NCBI RefSeq assembly: GCF_000359745.1
Contig: NZ_AQHN01000013.1
Coordinates: forward strand, 1 to 64,000
Direction: 5' to 3'
Source: Rhizobium freirei PRF 81
GTDB taxonomy: Bacteria > Pseudomonadota > Alphaproteobacteria > Rhizobiales > Rhizobiaceae
DNA: 64,000 nucleotides
In this document: positions 18,347 through 26,427 of the stretch, in pieces
Position numbering within the stretch: the stretch's first letter is position 1
Layout: every line of letters starts with the position of its first letter
Position numbers and translations under genes: made by a program
The notes under the pieces: model-generated
What the model was told of the DNA's origin: nothing
What the model saw: only the letters and a program-made list of their open reading frames with translations
The model's database searches: none

Positions 18347-18988
18347 CTAGTTCACCACACTCGCCACGACGGTCGGCTTCTGGATGATGTCGACCCAACG
18401 GCCGGTGTCGTTGATCGCCTGTCGCTTGAGAAAGTGATACGGCGTCTGCGTCCAGTTTTTCACCTGGTCGCTCAGATTATCGAGAATGAAGTCGCCGCGA
18501 TCGGTACGCACCGTGACGACGGCGTGGCCCTCGCCATCGGGAAGGCGCACGACGGTGATGAGCAGATTGGCAAGCGATATGCCCTTTTCCATTAGTTCGC
18601 GGCGCTTCTCGAGAGCGTAATGCTCGCAATTGCCCATGCCATCGTCGGGATAGTTCCAATATTGCACCACGCCGTAGTGATCGAAATCGCTGACGGGCTT
18701 GACCCATTTGTTGACCGAGGCATTGACCTCGACAATCTCGTCCCAGGTCTTTTGGGTGATCTTGACGGGGCGCCGGTCGCTCGGATGGATCGAGCATTCG
18801 TCTGGCCGCCGCTGGCAAAAATCATAATGTCCGATCGGCTGAGAGGTGATCGAACCTGTCGACATGACCGGGCTTGGAGCCGCCGAGGCGCCTGCCTCCC
18901 AGGCGATCACAGTGCTTGCGAAAATCAAGGCGGAGAGAATGCTCTTGCCAACGGAAAAGAGGCTGGCTGACCGTACGACGCAAAACAT
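18347..18988 (-). CDS. Transglutaminase-like cysteine protease (BTLCP family)
   Basis: A 213-residue exported protein with a signal peptide (SILSALIFASTVIAWEAGASA). The mature protein has the BTLCP catalytic triad pattern: Cys in GMGNCEHYALEKRREL, His in DGEGHAVVTVRTDRGDFILDNL and the Asp of the same segment. Relatives include LapG-type periplasmic proteases that trim surface adhesins under cyclic-di-GMP control, but most rhizobial members have no assigned target. ATG 18988 is preferred over the upstream in-frame TTG 19006 because it has AAAGG a suitable distance upstream and leaves a normal signal peptide. No LapD-like partner is in the window. Confidence 0.88.
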   Translation of the reverse strand: MFCVVRSASLFSVGKSILSALIFASTVIAWEAGASAAPSPVMSTGSITSQPIGHYDFCQRRPDECSIHPSDRRPVKITQKTWDEIVEVNASVNKWVKPVSDFDHYGVVQYWNYPDDGMGNCEHYALEKRRELMEKGISLANLLITVVRLPDGEGHAVVTVRTDRGDFILDNLSDQVKNWTQTPYHFLKRQAINDTGRWVDIIQKPTVVASVVN

Positions 18989-19714
18989 ACAAAGGCCTTT
19001 GCCCAAAGGAACGGTGTTAACGAATTGTTAAGTTTTGCAGGCGGTGAAGTCAATTTGGCTCATTGCGGAGCGGCGCCAAATCTTAATAGATGGTTAACGG
19101 CAGGAGCGCTCCGGGCGCGATCGTTGAGGTCTTCGGCCATACGTCCGAGATGACCGGCCTTGCCTCGCTCCATCGATTATTGTCGCAGCCGATTCCTATC
19201 GGTGCCAAGCACGCCTGCGGATGGCGATAGATGCGGTTGTGGAGGCTGCCGTGCCTTAATTGGCCGAGGGGGTGAAAGAGGCAGTTGAGCACCGGACTGC
19301 TGGTCGCCGGGATGGAATGACCGGAACCGTTCGGCAAGATACGAGAGCATTCCTGTTTTTTCCTCGAAAAGCCAGGAAGCACGCCTCAGACCAACCGAAG
19401 GAGCCTTGAATTCAAGACCTTTCGAATTTCCTTATCGACAGCCAATCTCTTGCCGCAATCAGCGGGCAATAGCGCCGCCTCCAGCAGGTTAGGCCTGTGA
19501 GGAATGCAGGACCGGGCGCGGAAGCGTTCCAATTACGAGGAGCGAACCCCCTTTCGCGAGCCGGTCCTGTTGACCCGGACAAGATCGTTTTGTGGCAAGA
19601 GGACTGTCAGAAGCCCGATTAGCGGCGGAAACGCGCAAAGCTCGAACACGAAATCCATTTTTGCGCGTGCCGGCCTTCTGGACTCGGTCGCGCTGCCGGC
19701 CAAGGCAGCGGACA
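18989..19714. other. Long gene-poor interval
   Basis: About 725 bp with no frame that looks like a protein family. The section 19000-19100 is AT-rich and probably carries the promoter of the leftward protease gene. I see no RNA gene, IS end or strong palindrome. Confidence 0.4.
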
Positions 19715-19894
19715 ATGTCGTCACAATCTGTGGCGCCGACGGCCTCCATGACGGTACTTCGGGCGGTGGCCAGCGAGCATGTATCCGGCGTGCTCAGGAA
19801 ACACGGTGCCTACTATATTATCGGCACGGTCGCCGATCTGCTGCCGGTCATCGATGAGATCGAACGCCGGCTCGTCGCCGGGGAGCGGCCCTGA
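19715..19894 (+). CDS. Possible small hypothetical protein
   Basis: A 59-residue frame from ATG 19715 (MSSQSVAPTASMTVLRAV ... GTVADLLPVIDEIERRLVAGERP). An AAGG lies about 11 bases upstream of the ATG; a second ATG is at 19748. The sequence from residue 12 on looks like a compact alpha/beta fold with balanced composition, unlike random GC-rich translation, which is why I list it. I do not recognise it and no neighbour suggests a role. Confidence 0.4.
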   Translation: MSSQSVAPTASMTVLRAVASEHVSGVLRKHGAYYIIGTVADLLPVIDEIERRLVAGERP

Positions 19895-19957
19895 CTTTAA
19901 AGGTGCGTGGTCTTCGGATGTCACGCTGCCTGATCAAATGCGCGCCCAAGCTGGAAA

Positions 19958-20836
19958 TCATTCGCTCGCTGGGTTGAGGCTGGCTTCCTTCCCCGTGGGT
20001 GCGGGATGCAGCTGTATCTTGCCGCGCAGGAAAGGACGAAGCAGAAACTCTCTGAAATTCTGCGGCTCGCGCTTGTTCGGCAGGCCGACGTCAGGCCATT
20101 CATCCGCTCTCGGGTAATATGCCGTGCCGAACAATATGTCCCAGATTGCGGATCCGCTGCCGAAATTCTTGTTGAAGTGTTGCCGCTCGACCGAATGATG
20201 AACGCGATGATAGCGGTTGTCGGGAAACAGATAGCGGATCCAGCCGAGGTGCAGGCGCGTCGAACTGTGCTCGAAATAGCCTTGCCAGCGGACGAGGAAT
20301 ACCCAGATCCACGGGACATATCCCTGCTCGAAACTGAACAAGAGCGAGACCGGAATGATCAGGAAGGGGATCCGGAATATTTCCTCGCTGAAGTGATGGT
20401 TGCTGTTGAATGCGCTCATCTCTTCGAGCGAATGATGCTCCGCATGGAAACGCCAGAAGAATTTGTTGCTGTGTTGAAGCCGATGAAACCAGTAATAGAA
20501 GAACTCGCTGGCTTGCAGCACGATCAGGGACGCCACGATCCCACCCAGGGCCTGTAGCAGCCAGAAGCTGGAAAACTCCGATAAAAACCTAAGATCAATG
20601 TGGAATAGCGGCCTTACGCCGATGCGTTCCCAGAGCCTGTAGAAAAGCGTGAGGCTGACCTTCGTGATAATAATGTTGGCGACGCAGAAGACCGCGCCGC
20701 GGGCATGCGACATATACGTGTATTTTGATTTCGGAAAAATAAATTCCGCGGCAAGCAAAATCATTGCGACAGGAAGAATTTTCCCCGCATAGTCCTCGGT
20801 AAATGCCATAGTTTGAGATAGTATATCAGTATTCAA
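19958..20836 (-). CDS. Sterol desaturase / fatty-acid hydroxylase superfamily protein
   Basis: A 292-residue integral membrane di-iron enzyme. It has the eight-histidine pattern of the superfamily: HRLQH and HAEHHS around the first pair (YYWFHRLQHSNKFFWRFHAEHH), then HHSVERQH further on. Hydrophobic helices lie at about 12-30, 40-60, 75-105 and 155-180. Family members hydroxylate or desaturate lipids using O2; the substrate here is not known (ornithine lipid, hopanoid or carotenoid would all be possible). The longest frame starts at TTG 20836. ATG 20809 is the alternative, but neither has a clear Shine-Dalgarno sequence. The coding sequence is less GC-rich than its neighbours. Confidence 0.88.
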   Translation of the reverse strand: MNTDILSQTMAFTEDYAGKILPVAMILLAAEFIFPKSKYTYMSHARGAVFCVANIIITKVSLTLFYRLWERIGVRPLFHIDLRFLSEFSSFWLLQALGGIVASLIVLQASEFFYYWFHRLQHSNKFFWRFHAEHHSLEEMSAFNSNHHFSEEIFRIPFLIIPVSLLFSFEQGYVPWIWVFLVRWQGYFEHSSTRLHLGWIRYLFPDNRYHRVHHSVERQHFNKNFGSGSAIWDILFGTAYYPRADEWPDVGLPNKREPQNFREFLLRPFLRGKIQLHPAPTGKEASLNPASE

Positions 20837-21149
20837 GTGGCGATCCGGCGGAGATATAATTTACCCAGCCTTATTTACATTGGGGGCGGCTTTTCTTCAA
20901 TTTAAACGTAAAAAATTGGTTAAGACAGATATTGTTCTGCTGCTTTTGGATGCTGTTTCTGCTTGCTATCCGCTCTGGGTTGTGTCGAGCAATGAAAAAT
21001 TGCGCCGTGCTCAAAACATCCTGGTCTGCCGTCGGGGCAAACCTTCCATCATCCCTGCCGAGGCACCATGCTAACATGGTCCGAATGAAGCGCGCCTTGC
21101 AACGCACAAGCATTGAGGGCCTTTCTCGAGACGAGTTGCGCCGATGAGC
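20837..21149. other. AT-rich intergenic region
   Basis: About 313 bp between the leftward desaturase-like gene and the 3' end of phnM. The part nearest the desaturase (20840-20960) is clearly AT-rich and likely contains its promoter. No convincing terminator for the phn operon is visible. Confidence 0.4.
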
Positions 21150-22304
21150 TCAAAAGCCTCTTATCGAGCCGTCGGACCACACCATCCGGCCGCCGCGGAT
21201 CGTGCTGCGCAGGCGCGGCACCCGGCCCCGCTCGGCAATCACGAGATCGGCGCGCAGGCCTTCGGCGATCTGGCCGCGGTCGCTGAGGCCGAGCGCCTTG
21301 GCGGGATTGGCGCTCGCCAATGCGACCGAGGCGGGGAGGCCGCCTTTGCCGATCTCGGCAAGTGCGATAACGGCCGGAAGGATGGCGGAGGGATGATAAT
21401 CGCTGGCAAGGATATCCAGCACGCCCGCCTCATAGGCCTCGCGGGCTGAAAGATTGCCGGAGTAGGACAACCCTCGCAGCGCATTCGGCGCGCCCATAGC
21501 CGTCGCCAATCCCAGCCGCTTGGCTTCGGCCGCTGTCGCCACATTGATCGGGAATTCGCTGATCGCAGCTCCCAGGCCGTGCAGCAGGGCTGCCTTCTCG
21601 ACCGTATCGTCGTCATGAGAGGCCAGCACGACGCCATTTTCCCGCGCCAGTTCCGCGAGGCCGTTGATGATGTCCACGCTGTCACCGTGCTCGGAGCGGG
21701 CAGCCATGCGCTGCTTGATCAGCTCCGCCGCCTCGGTCTCGCTGATCTTCCTCGCCTTCGCCGTATTGGCGATGTGCAGTTCGATATCGCGATATTGTCC
21801 CTGGCCCGGCGTGTGGTCCATCAGCGAGATCAGGTGAAGCGCGCCGGCGTCGATCAGCGCCTTTGCCTCCTTCACGGCCGGCATGAAGGTCACCTCGAAG
21901 CGGCCATGGATGCGGTGGTCGATCAGGAGTTCGTCTCGCATCGATGCGAGCGTTTCGATCATCGCGCGGGTATGCTCGACCGCGCGGACGTGGCCATAGG
22001 TGGCGGGCGTGAAGGCGACCGCGGCGTAGGCCGTCGTCACGCCGCAGGCGGCAAGCTTCTTGTCGAGATCGTACACGCCGAGTTCGATGGGCATGCGGAC
22101 ATTGACGCGGGGTTCAACGTCCTTCTCGATCATATCGCCATGCATGTCGACGAAACCGGGAAGCAAAAGCCGGCCGTGGCCATCTATCGCAGCCCCTTCG
22201 ACCGATCTTTCGCTGATGTCTGCGATCAACCCATCCTCGATCCTGACGGCGCCGCGCTCGATCACGCGATCTTGCAATACAATTTCAAAATTACTCAGCC
22301 ACAT
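21150..22304 (-). CDS. phnM: PhnM-like amidohydrolase of the C-P lyase cluster
   Basis: A 384-residue amidohydrolase. In canonical pathways PhnM (ribose 1-methylphosphonate 5-triphosphate diphosphatase) cleaves pyrophosphate from the sugar triphosphate before C-P bond cleavage. Preserved motifs are PGFVDMHGD (metal-binding HxD), SLMDHTPGQGQ, ASHDDDTVEKA, MGAPNALRG and ASDYHPS. Some positions differ from the usual PhnM pattern as I know it: HTDN-type becomes HGDM, PRP.V.WP becomes PRVNVRMP, and the HSG-type segment is YSG. It is the last gene of the operon and overlaps phnL by 14 bases. It retains enough of the metal site to be active, but on a possibly different phosphorylated sugar. Confidence 0.88.
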   Translation of the reverse strand: MWLSNFEIVLQDRVIERGAVRIEDGLIADISERSVEGAAIDGHGRLLLPGFVDMHGDMIEKDVEPRVNVRMPIELGVYDLDKKLAACGVTTAYAAVAFTPATYGHVRAVEHTRAMIETLASMRDELLIDHRIHGRFEVTFMPAVKEAKALIDAGALHLISLMDHTPGQGQYRDIELHIANTAKARKISETEAAELIKQRMAARSEHGDSVDIINGLAELARENGVVLASHDDDTVEKAALLHGLGAAISEFPINVATAAEAKRLGLATAMGAPNALRGLSYSGNLSAREAYEAGVLDILASDYHPSAILPAVIALAEIGKGGLPASVALASANPAKALGLSDRGQIAEGLRADLVIAERGRVPRLRSTIRGGRMVWSDGSIRGF

Positions 22305-23037
22305 CGTCCTGCTCGTCCTCGATCTTGATGGCTTCCAGATGCAATTCCCGGTCGATCAAAGCTCTTACATCCTCCGGATGGTGAAAGACACCGATCATTG
22401 CAACGCCAGACGCTTTGAGCTGCGCCAATCTCTCGACCAGCGCGCGTCGCGCGGCGTGATCGAGCGAGGCTGTCGGCTCGTCGAGCAGCAAGAGGCGCTG
22501 CGGCAGGATGAGCGCACGCGCAAGATTGACCTTCTGCTGCTCGCCGCCGGAGAAGGTGGAGGGATAGGCCGACCAGAGCTGCTTCTTCACGCCGAAAGCA
22601 TCGAGCCAGCGGCGCGCTTCGCTCAACGCGTTGGCATGCGCCGTGCCCGCGAGCCTCAGCGGCTCGGCGACGATCTCTTCGGCCGCAACGCGCGGACGCG
22701 CATTGAGGAATTGCGTGACGAAGCCGATTTCCCGGCGTCGCAGGACGGCGATGTCGACATCGGCGGCGGTCGCGAGATCGATGACGCCTTCCTGCGTATG
22801 GTAATAGACGTGGCCGGCGCGCGGCAGGTAGGAGCGATAGAGCGTGCGCAGCAGCGTCGATTTGCCCGCGCCGTTTTCGCCCTTCAGCAGAATGAACTCG
22901 CCCGCATTCAGTTCGAAATCGATATTCTCGAAGGCAAACAGCGTACGCCTGAGGTGATGCATCTCGAACTGCTTCGACAGGCCTTCGACGCGCAGCACTG
23001 TCGGCTTGGCCTGGCGGGCGGAAACCTGAATGTTCAT
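22291..23037 (-). CDS. phnL: PhnL-like ABC-type ATPase
   Basis: A 248-residue ABC ATPase. Walker A is GENGAGKST, the family signature STFSGGEQQKVNLARAL contains the ABC C-loop, Walker B is RLLLLDEPTASLD, and the switch segment is GVFHHPEDVR. The stretch RREIGFVTQFLNARPRVAAEEIVAEPL is diagnostic of PhnL rather than of ordinary importers. PhnL joins PhnGHIJ and is needed for formation of the phosphonate nucleotide, but does not energise transport. ATG 23037 has an excellent ribosome site (GGGAGAGAAAG directly upstream); the frame extends further but that extension lies inside phnK. Gap to phnK is 13 bp. Confidence 0.93.
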   Translation of the reverse strand: MNIQVSARQAKPTVLRVEGLSKQFEMHHLRRTLFAFENIDFELNAGEFILLKGENGAGKSTLLRTLYRSYLPRAGHVYYHTQEGVIDLATAADVDIAVLRRREIGFVTQFLNARPRVAAEEIVAEPLRLAGTAHANALSEARRWLDAFGVKKQLWSAYPSTFSGGEQQKVNLARALILPQRLLLLDEPTASLDHAARRALVERLAQLKASGVAMIGVFHHPEDVRALIDRELHLEAIKIEDEQDDVAE

Positions 23038-23050
23038 CTTTCTCTCCCTC

Positions 23051-23878
23051 TCAAAGCTTGGCGTGAACGAGCTGCTGCGTATAGGCGTGCTGCGGATCCT
23101 GGAAAATCTGGTCGGCGAGGCCCTGTTCCACGACCATGCCACGGCGCATGACCATAACCCTGTCTGCCATCGTGCGGATGACACCAAGGTCATGCGATAC
23201 CAACACCATGGTGATGGAACGTTCGCGCTGCAGCCGCTTCAGCGTATCGAGAACCAGCGCCTGGACGCTCACGTCGAGGCCCGTCGTCGGCTCGTCGAGC
23301 AGGAGGACGGCTGGTTCGAGCGCAATTGCCTTGGCGAGCTGCACGCGTTGCTGCATGCCGCCGGATAGTTCGCTCGGCCTGGCATCCATGCGCTCGATTG
23401 GAAACTCGGATGCGTTGAGCGACTGACGCGCCCGGTCTCGCAGTTCGGCGAAGTTGCGATTGCCGGCAATCAGCAGGCGTTCGGCGACGTTGCCGCTGCT
23501 GGTATGGTTCATCAGCAGGCCAAGATGCGGGTTCTGGTAGACGATGCCGATATGGTGGGCGCGCAGCATTCGCCGCTCGAAGCGGTCGAGCGTGAAGAGG
23601 TTGCGGCCCTCGTGGCCGGGAAGGGCGAGATTGTAGGTGCCGGTATCCGGCGTATCCTCAAGGTTCATCATCCTCAGAAGGGTCGACTTGCCGGAGCCGG
23701 ATTCGCCGACGATGCCGAGCACTTCGCCCGGATAGACCGTCGCATCGACGCCACCAAGCGCCGTGACGTCACCATAGTTGCGGGCAATGCCGCGCATGGT
23801 CAGGATGGGAGGCGTCAGCATCAGCTTCGGCGGCTGGCGGGTCAACTCTGTTGATTGAGTGGGATCAAGCGCGATCAT
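23051..23878 (-). CDS. phnK: PhnK-like ABC-type ATPase
   Basis: A 275-residue ABC ATPase resembling PhnK and the DppD family. Walker A is GESGSGKST, the signature is ELSGGMQQRVQLAKAI, Walker B is AVLLLDEPTTGLD and the switch His is in LVSHDLGV. PhnK binds the PhnGHIJ core through PhnJ and is an essential part of the lyase complex. About 20 residues before the first core strand (ILTMRGIARNYG) are specific to this protein. Its ATG (23878) overlaps the phnJ stop codon, pointing to coupled translation. All nucleotide-binding motifs are intact, in contrast with the altered PhnJ it is expected to contact. Confidence 0.92.
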   Translation of the reverse strand: MIALDPTQSTELTRQPPKLMLTPPILTMRGIARNYGDVTALGGVDATVYPGEVLGIVGESGSGKSTLLRMMNLEDTPDTGTYNLALPGHEGRNLFTLDRFERRMLRAHHIGIVYQNPHLGLLMNHTSSGNVAERLLIAGNRNFAELRDRARQSLNASEFPIERMDARPSELSGGMQQRVQLAKAIALEPAVLLLDEPTTGLDVSVQALVLDTLKRLQRERSITMVLVSHDLGVIRTMADRVMVMRRGMVVEQGLADQIFQDPQHAYTQQLVHAKL

Positions 23879-24789
23879 CAGTCCATCTTTCCATTGTTGT
23901 ACCAGGTCTCACCGATTTCCACCGGCTCCGCTTCCGACTTGCGGATATGCTTGACGCCGAAGTGGCTGTCCGACAGTTCGTAACGCGAGGAACCGTCTTC
24001 CTGCGGAAGCTCGTTCATGAAGAAACCCGTGACATTGCTGCGGTAGCAGGTCTTGTCCTGATGATCCTCGACGCGGTAGGGCACATCGTCGAAGACGAGC
24101 GGTTCGACGCTGGTATAGGGCGGCACGGCAAAGATGCGTTTTTCGCGCCCGGCCGAAAGGATCGTCAGATGGTCAGCCTGATTGAGCTTCGGCACGTCCC
24201 AGCGCGGGATAGGCGACGGCGTCATGACGTGGCGGCCGTTGACCATGCTCGGATAGCTCGAGCCCTGCATGATCCGGCCCGATTTGACCAGCTGTTCGTA
24301 GAGGACGAGCCATAACTGCCCGTAATCGGCATCGCCATGCATTTCGCGGGCGACGGACAGGTCTGGCTGGACGGCGCGCAACGGCTCCGGGTCAGGAACC
24401 TGCAGTACGAGGATCTGGTCTTCGCGCAGTTTTTCTTCCGGAATACGGTGACGGGACTGGATGATGGTCGCAGCCGTCGTGTCTTCCGTCTCCACGGCAC
24501 CGCCCACACGCGCCACGAATTTGCGGATGCTGCTGGCGTTGACGGAATCGTCGGATCCCTGGTCGATGACTTTGACGACGGAGGTCGGCTTGAGCAGCGT
24601 CAGCGTCACCTGCAGGCCGCCCGTTCCCCAGCCGCGGGCAATTGGCACTTCGCGGCTGGCATAGGGCACCTGGTAGCCCGGCACGGCGATCGCCTTCAGA
24701 ATGCGGCGGCGCATTTCGCGCTTGGCGGATTCGTCGAGAAAGCCGTAGTTGAAAGCCACCCAAGGCTTCGTGAGCTCCTGAAGTTTCAC
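23878..24789 (-). CDS. phnJ: PhnJ homologue lacking the four Fe-S cysteines
   Basis: A 303-residue homologue of the C-P lyase catalytic subunit. Family blocks are plain: FNYGFLDESAKREMRRRILKA, AVPGYQVPYASRE, GWGTGGLQ, VIDQGSDDSVNASSIRKF, IIQSRHRIPE, VNGRHVM-PSPIPRWD-PK, and AGREKRIFAVPPYT. The glycine matching the proposed glycyl-radical residue of E. coli PhnJ (Gly32) is present as G38. The C-terminal segment that should read CX2CX21CX5C has no matching cysteines. The whole protein has one cysteine, C248 (DKTCYRSN), off register with the motif, and the usual CSDTDYC becomes LSDSHFG. A [4Fe-4S] cluster and the Cys272 thiyl radical therefore seem impossible. GTG start 24789 has AGGAGG upstream; both gene junctions are tight overlaps, so this is not a frameshift. 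Confidence 0.9.
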   Translation of the reverse strand: MKLQELTKPWVAFNYGFLDESAKREMRRRILKAIAVPGYQVPYASREVPIARGWGTGGLQVTLTLLKPTSVVKVIDQGSDDSVNASSIRKFVARVGGAVETEDTTAATIIQSRHRIPEEKLREDQILVLQVPDPEPLRAVQPDLSVAREMHGDADYGQLWLVLYEQLVKSGRIMQGSSYPSMVNGRHVMTPSPIPRWDVPKLNQADHLTILSAGREKRIFAVPPYTSVEPLVFDDVPYRVEDHQDKTCYRSNVTGFFMNELPQEDGSSRYELSDSHFGVKHIRKSEAEPVEIGETWYNNGKMD

Positions 24790-25880
24790 AGTGCGACCTC
24801 CTCTTGCCGGGTGGCAAGCTTCTCATCATCGGCGGGTTTGGTGGTGGCGGTACTCTTGTCCGCCTTGACCCGGCGCAGCGCATCCAGGCTCGACTGGAAC
24901 GTGACATAATGCGGAAGCTTGAAGTGGATGCAGAAGCCGGAGCTTTCGACCGGCTCGGTGTGATAGAGGACGAATTCCTCGTTGGCGGCCGGATGCGGAT
25001 TGGGCTGGGTGGAGGCGAGATCGAGCGTTGCCGCGGCAATCACCTTCACCTCGTTCCAGCCGAAGGTGGCGGAGAAGCCCAGCTCCAGCTCTCTCGCCTT
25101 GGAGATGACTTCGGTCTGGCTGACGCGGACGCGGCCGGCACTGAAGATGGTGCCGCAGGGGTGGCGCATCCGGACCGGTGCTTCGGCCAGACGCAATTCG
25201 TTGACCGTCGGATGCACGGAACTGTAGCCGCGCATGGTGGCATAGCCGAGCGCCAGGGTTCCCCCGGTGTCGGAGCGCGCGAGGCTCTGCAGCTTGTGTG
25301 CTCGGGCGGCAGGAAACAGCAGCGGCTCGCGCGTCAAATCGGGAATGTCGTCGGGCGCGACGGCTTGGGCTGGATGCTCGGGGATGAGGCCTTGCGCTTT
25401 CTGCCAGCTGGTCAGAGACGGTTGGGTCGCTGGAGCCGGTTTTGCAGCCGGAATAACCGGTTCCGGCACATAGTCCTCGCCCTTCAACACGTCGACCTGC
25501 AGCAAGCGGTGCGAGTAGTCGAGCGTCGGCCCGAGGATCTGGCCGCCCGGGATGTCCTTGAAGGCAGCGGAGATACGGCGAACGGTGAAAAGATCGGTCT
25601 GGCCGACCGGCTCGGCAACGGCGATACGCGGCTGCGTCGTGCGATAGGCGCGCAGCAGAAGGATCGCTTCGTAGAGATCGCCGCCTGCCTGGGCGAGTGC
25701 CAAAGCGGCAAGATCGGGCTCGTAAAGCGAGGCCTCGCCCATGACGCGATCGATGAGATAGGGAAGGCCGGTCCGAACGGCTTCGACGCGCTCGCGGGTA
25801 ATCGGGCCAAGATCGGCGCGGAAAAGCCTTTCCGCCTGTTCGATGGCATATTCGCCGCCGCGGGTTGCTACATAAGCCAT
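24786..25880 (-). CDS. phnI: PhnI-like subunit of the C-P lyase-type complex
   Basis: A 364-residue homologue of PhnI, the subunit that with PhnG, PhnH and PhnL displaces the base of a nucleotide by phosphonate. Conserved blocks: YVATRGGEYAIEQAERL at the N-terminus, LPYLIDRVMGEASLYEPDLAALALAQAGGD, AILLLRAYRTT, RRISAAFKDIPGGQILGPTLDYSHRLL, ALGYATMRGY, EEFVLYHTEPVESSGFCIHFKLPHYV. Both histidines of H-KLPH, metal ligands in E. coli PhnI, remain. The central segment usually reading GYGLVFG.NERKAMAMALVDRA is changed to GFSATFGWNEVKVIAAATLDLA. ATG 25880 is used because GTG 25883 precedes it and the TGATG overlap couples it to phnH. A proline-rich insertion lies near residues 140-165. Confidence 0.9.
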   Translation of the reverse strand: MAYVATRGGEYAIEQAERLFRADLGPITRERVEAVRTGLPYLIDRVMGEASLYEPDLAALALAQAGGDLYEAILLLRAYRTTQPRIAVAEPVGQTDLFTVRRISAAFKDIPGGQILGPTLDYSHRLLQVDVLKGEDYVPEPVIPAAKPAPATQPSLTSWQKAQGLIPEHPAQAVAPDDIPDLTREPLLFPAARAHKLQSLARSDTGGTLALGYATMRGYSSVHPTVNELRLAEAPVRMRHPCGTIFSAGRVRVSQTEVISKARELELGFSATFGWNEVKVIAAATLDLASTQPNPHPAANEEFVLYHTEPVESSGFCIHFKLPHYVTFQSSLDALRRVKADKSTATTKPADDEKLATRQEEVAL

Positions 25881-26425
25881 CACAGCACCTCGATTTTCGT
25901 TGAACGGGGAATGCCGAGCAGACGCTTGCTATCGACCAGATAGAGATCCCAGCCGAGCGGATAGCGGATCGCCCTTGCGCGCATCTGCCAGAAGTCGGGA
26001 TCGACGCCATCGATCTCGATCGTGACGTTGTCCTTGATGCCGGGACCGGAAAGACGCAGCCGCTGTCCGGTGCCCAGTCGCGCAGGAGCAAACAGGGTCG
26101 CTGCATCGTCCGGATAGGCGAGGCTGCCGACGCGCAACGAGGTGAGGGCTTTGACTTTTGCCGGGGCGTCAATTGCCGCGAAGACATAATCCGCCTCGGC
26201 AAGCGACGTTGGGCGTGCGCCTGTTGCGGCCAGCAAGACGCTCAAAGAGGCGTCGTCTTCGCAATGGAAGCTGCATTCGCGATCGACCAGGCTCTCCGCG
26301 AGGCTCCAGAAACCTTCTTCCGACATGTCGCGCGGCTGGCCGGGCCGGCTCAGTGCCCACATGAGATCTTCGAACGTGGCATTGGTGCGGGTATCGTCCA
26401 CGGTCGGTACAAGGGAATGTGCCAT
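25880..26425 (-). CDS. phnH: PhnH-like subunit of the C-P lyase-type complex
   Basis: A 181-residue homologue of PhnH. The N-terminal TFEDLMWALSRPGQP matches the usual F-R-lM-A-s-PG segment, followed by LAESLVDRECSF. The C-terminal half has the GSLAYPDDAATLF segment, a GPGIKDNVTIEIDGVDPDFWQMR block and the family ending YPLGWDLYLVDSKRLLGIPRSTKIEV. PhnH is structural and dimerises in the PhnGHIJ core. The start is 2 bp after the phnG stop codon and the 3' end overlaps phnI. The central region is less conserved than in ordinary PhnH, as in the other subunits here. Confidence 0.87.
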   Translation of the reverse strand: MAHSLVPTVDDTRTNATFEDLMWALSRPGQPRDMSEEGFWSLAESLVDRECSFHCEDDASLSVLLAATGARPTSLAEADYVFAAIDAPAKVKALTSLRVGSLAYPDDAATLFAPARLGTGQRLRLSGPGIKDNVTIEIDGVDPDFWQMRARAIRYPLGWDLYLVDSKRLLGIPRSTKIEVL

Positions 26426-26427
26426 GG

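Noticed and set aside
23038..23193. Longer phnL beginning at 23193
   Set aside because: The extra 52 residues are an out-of-frame reading of the phnK 3' end; ATG 23037 has a near-perfect ribosome site.
23878..24090. Idea that PhnJ lost its cysteines by a frameshift near the 3' end
   Set aside because: The C-terminal translation stays protein-like, keeps some family residues (SDS for SDT), and ends in an exact overlap with the phnK start. No alternative frame offers a CX2C motif that fits the alignment.
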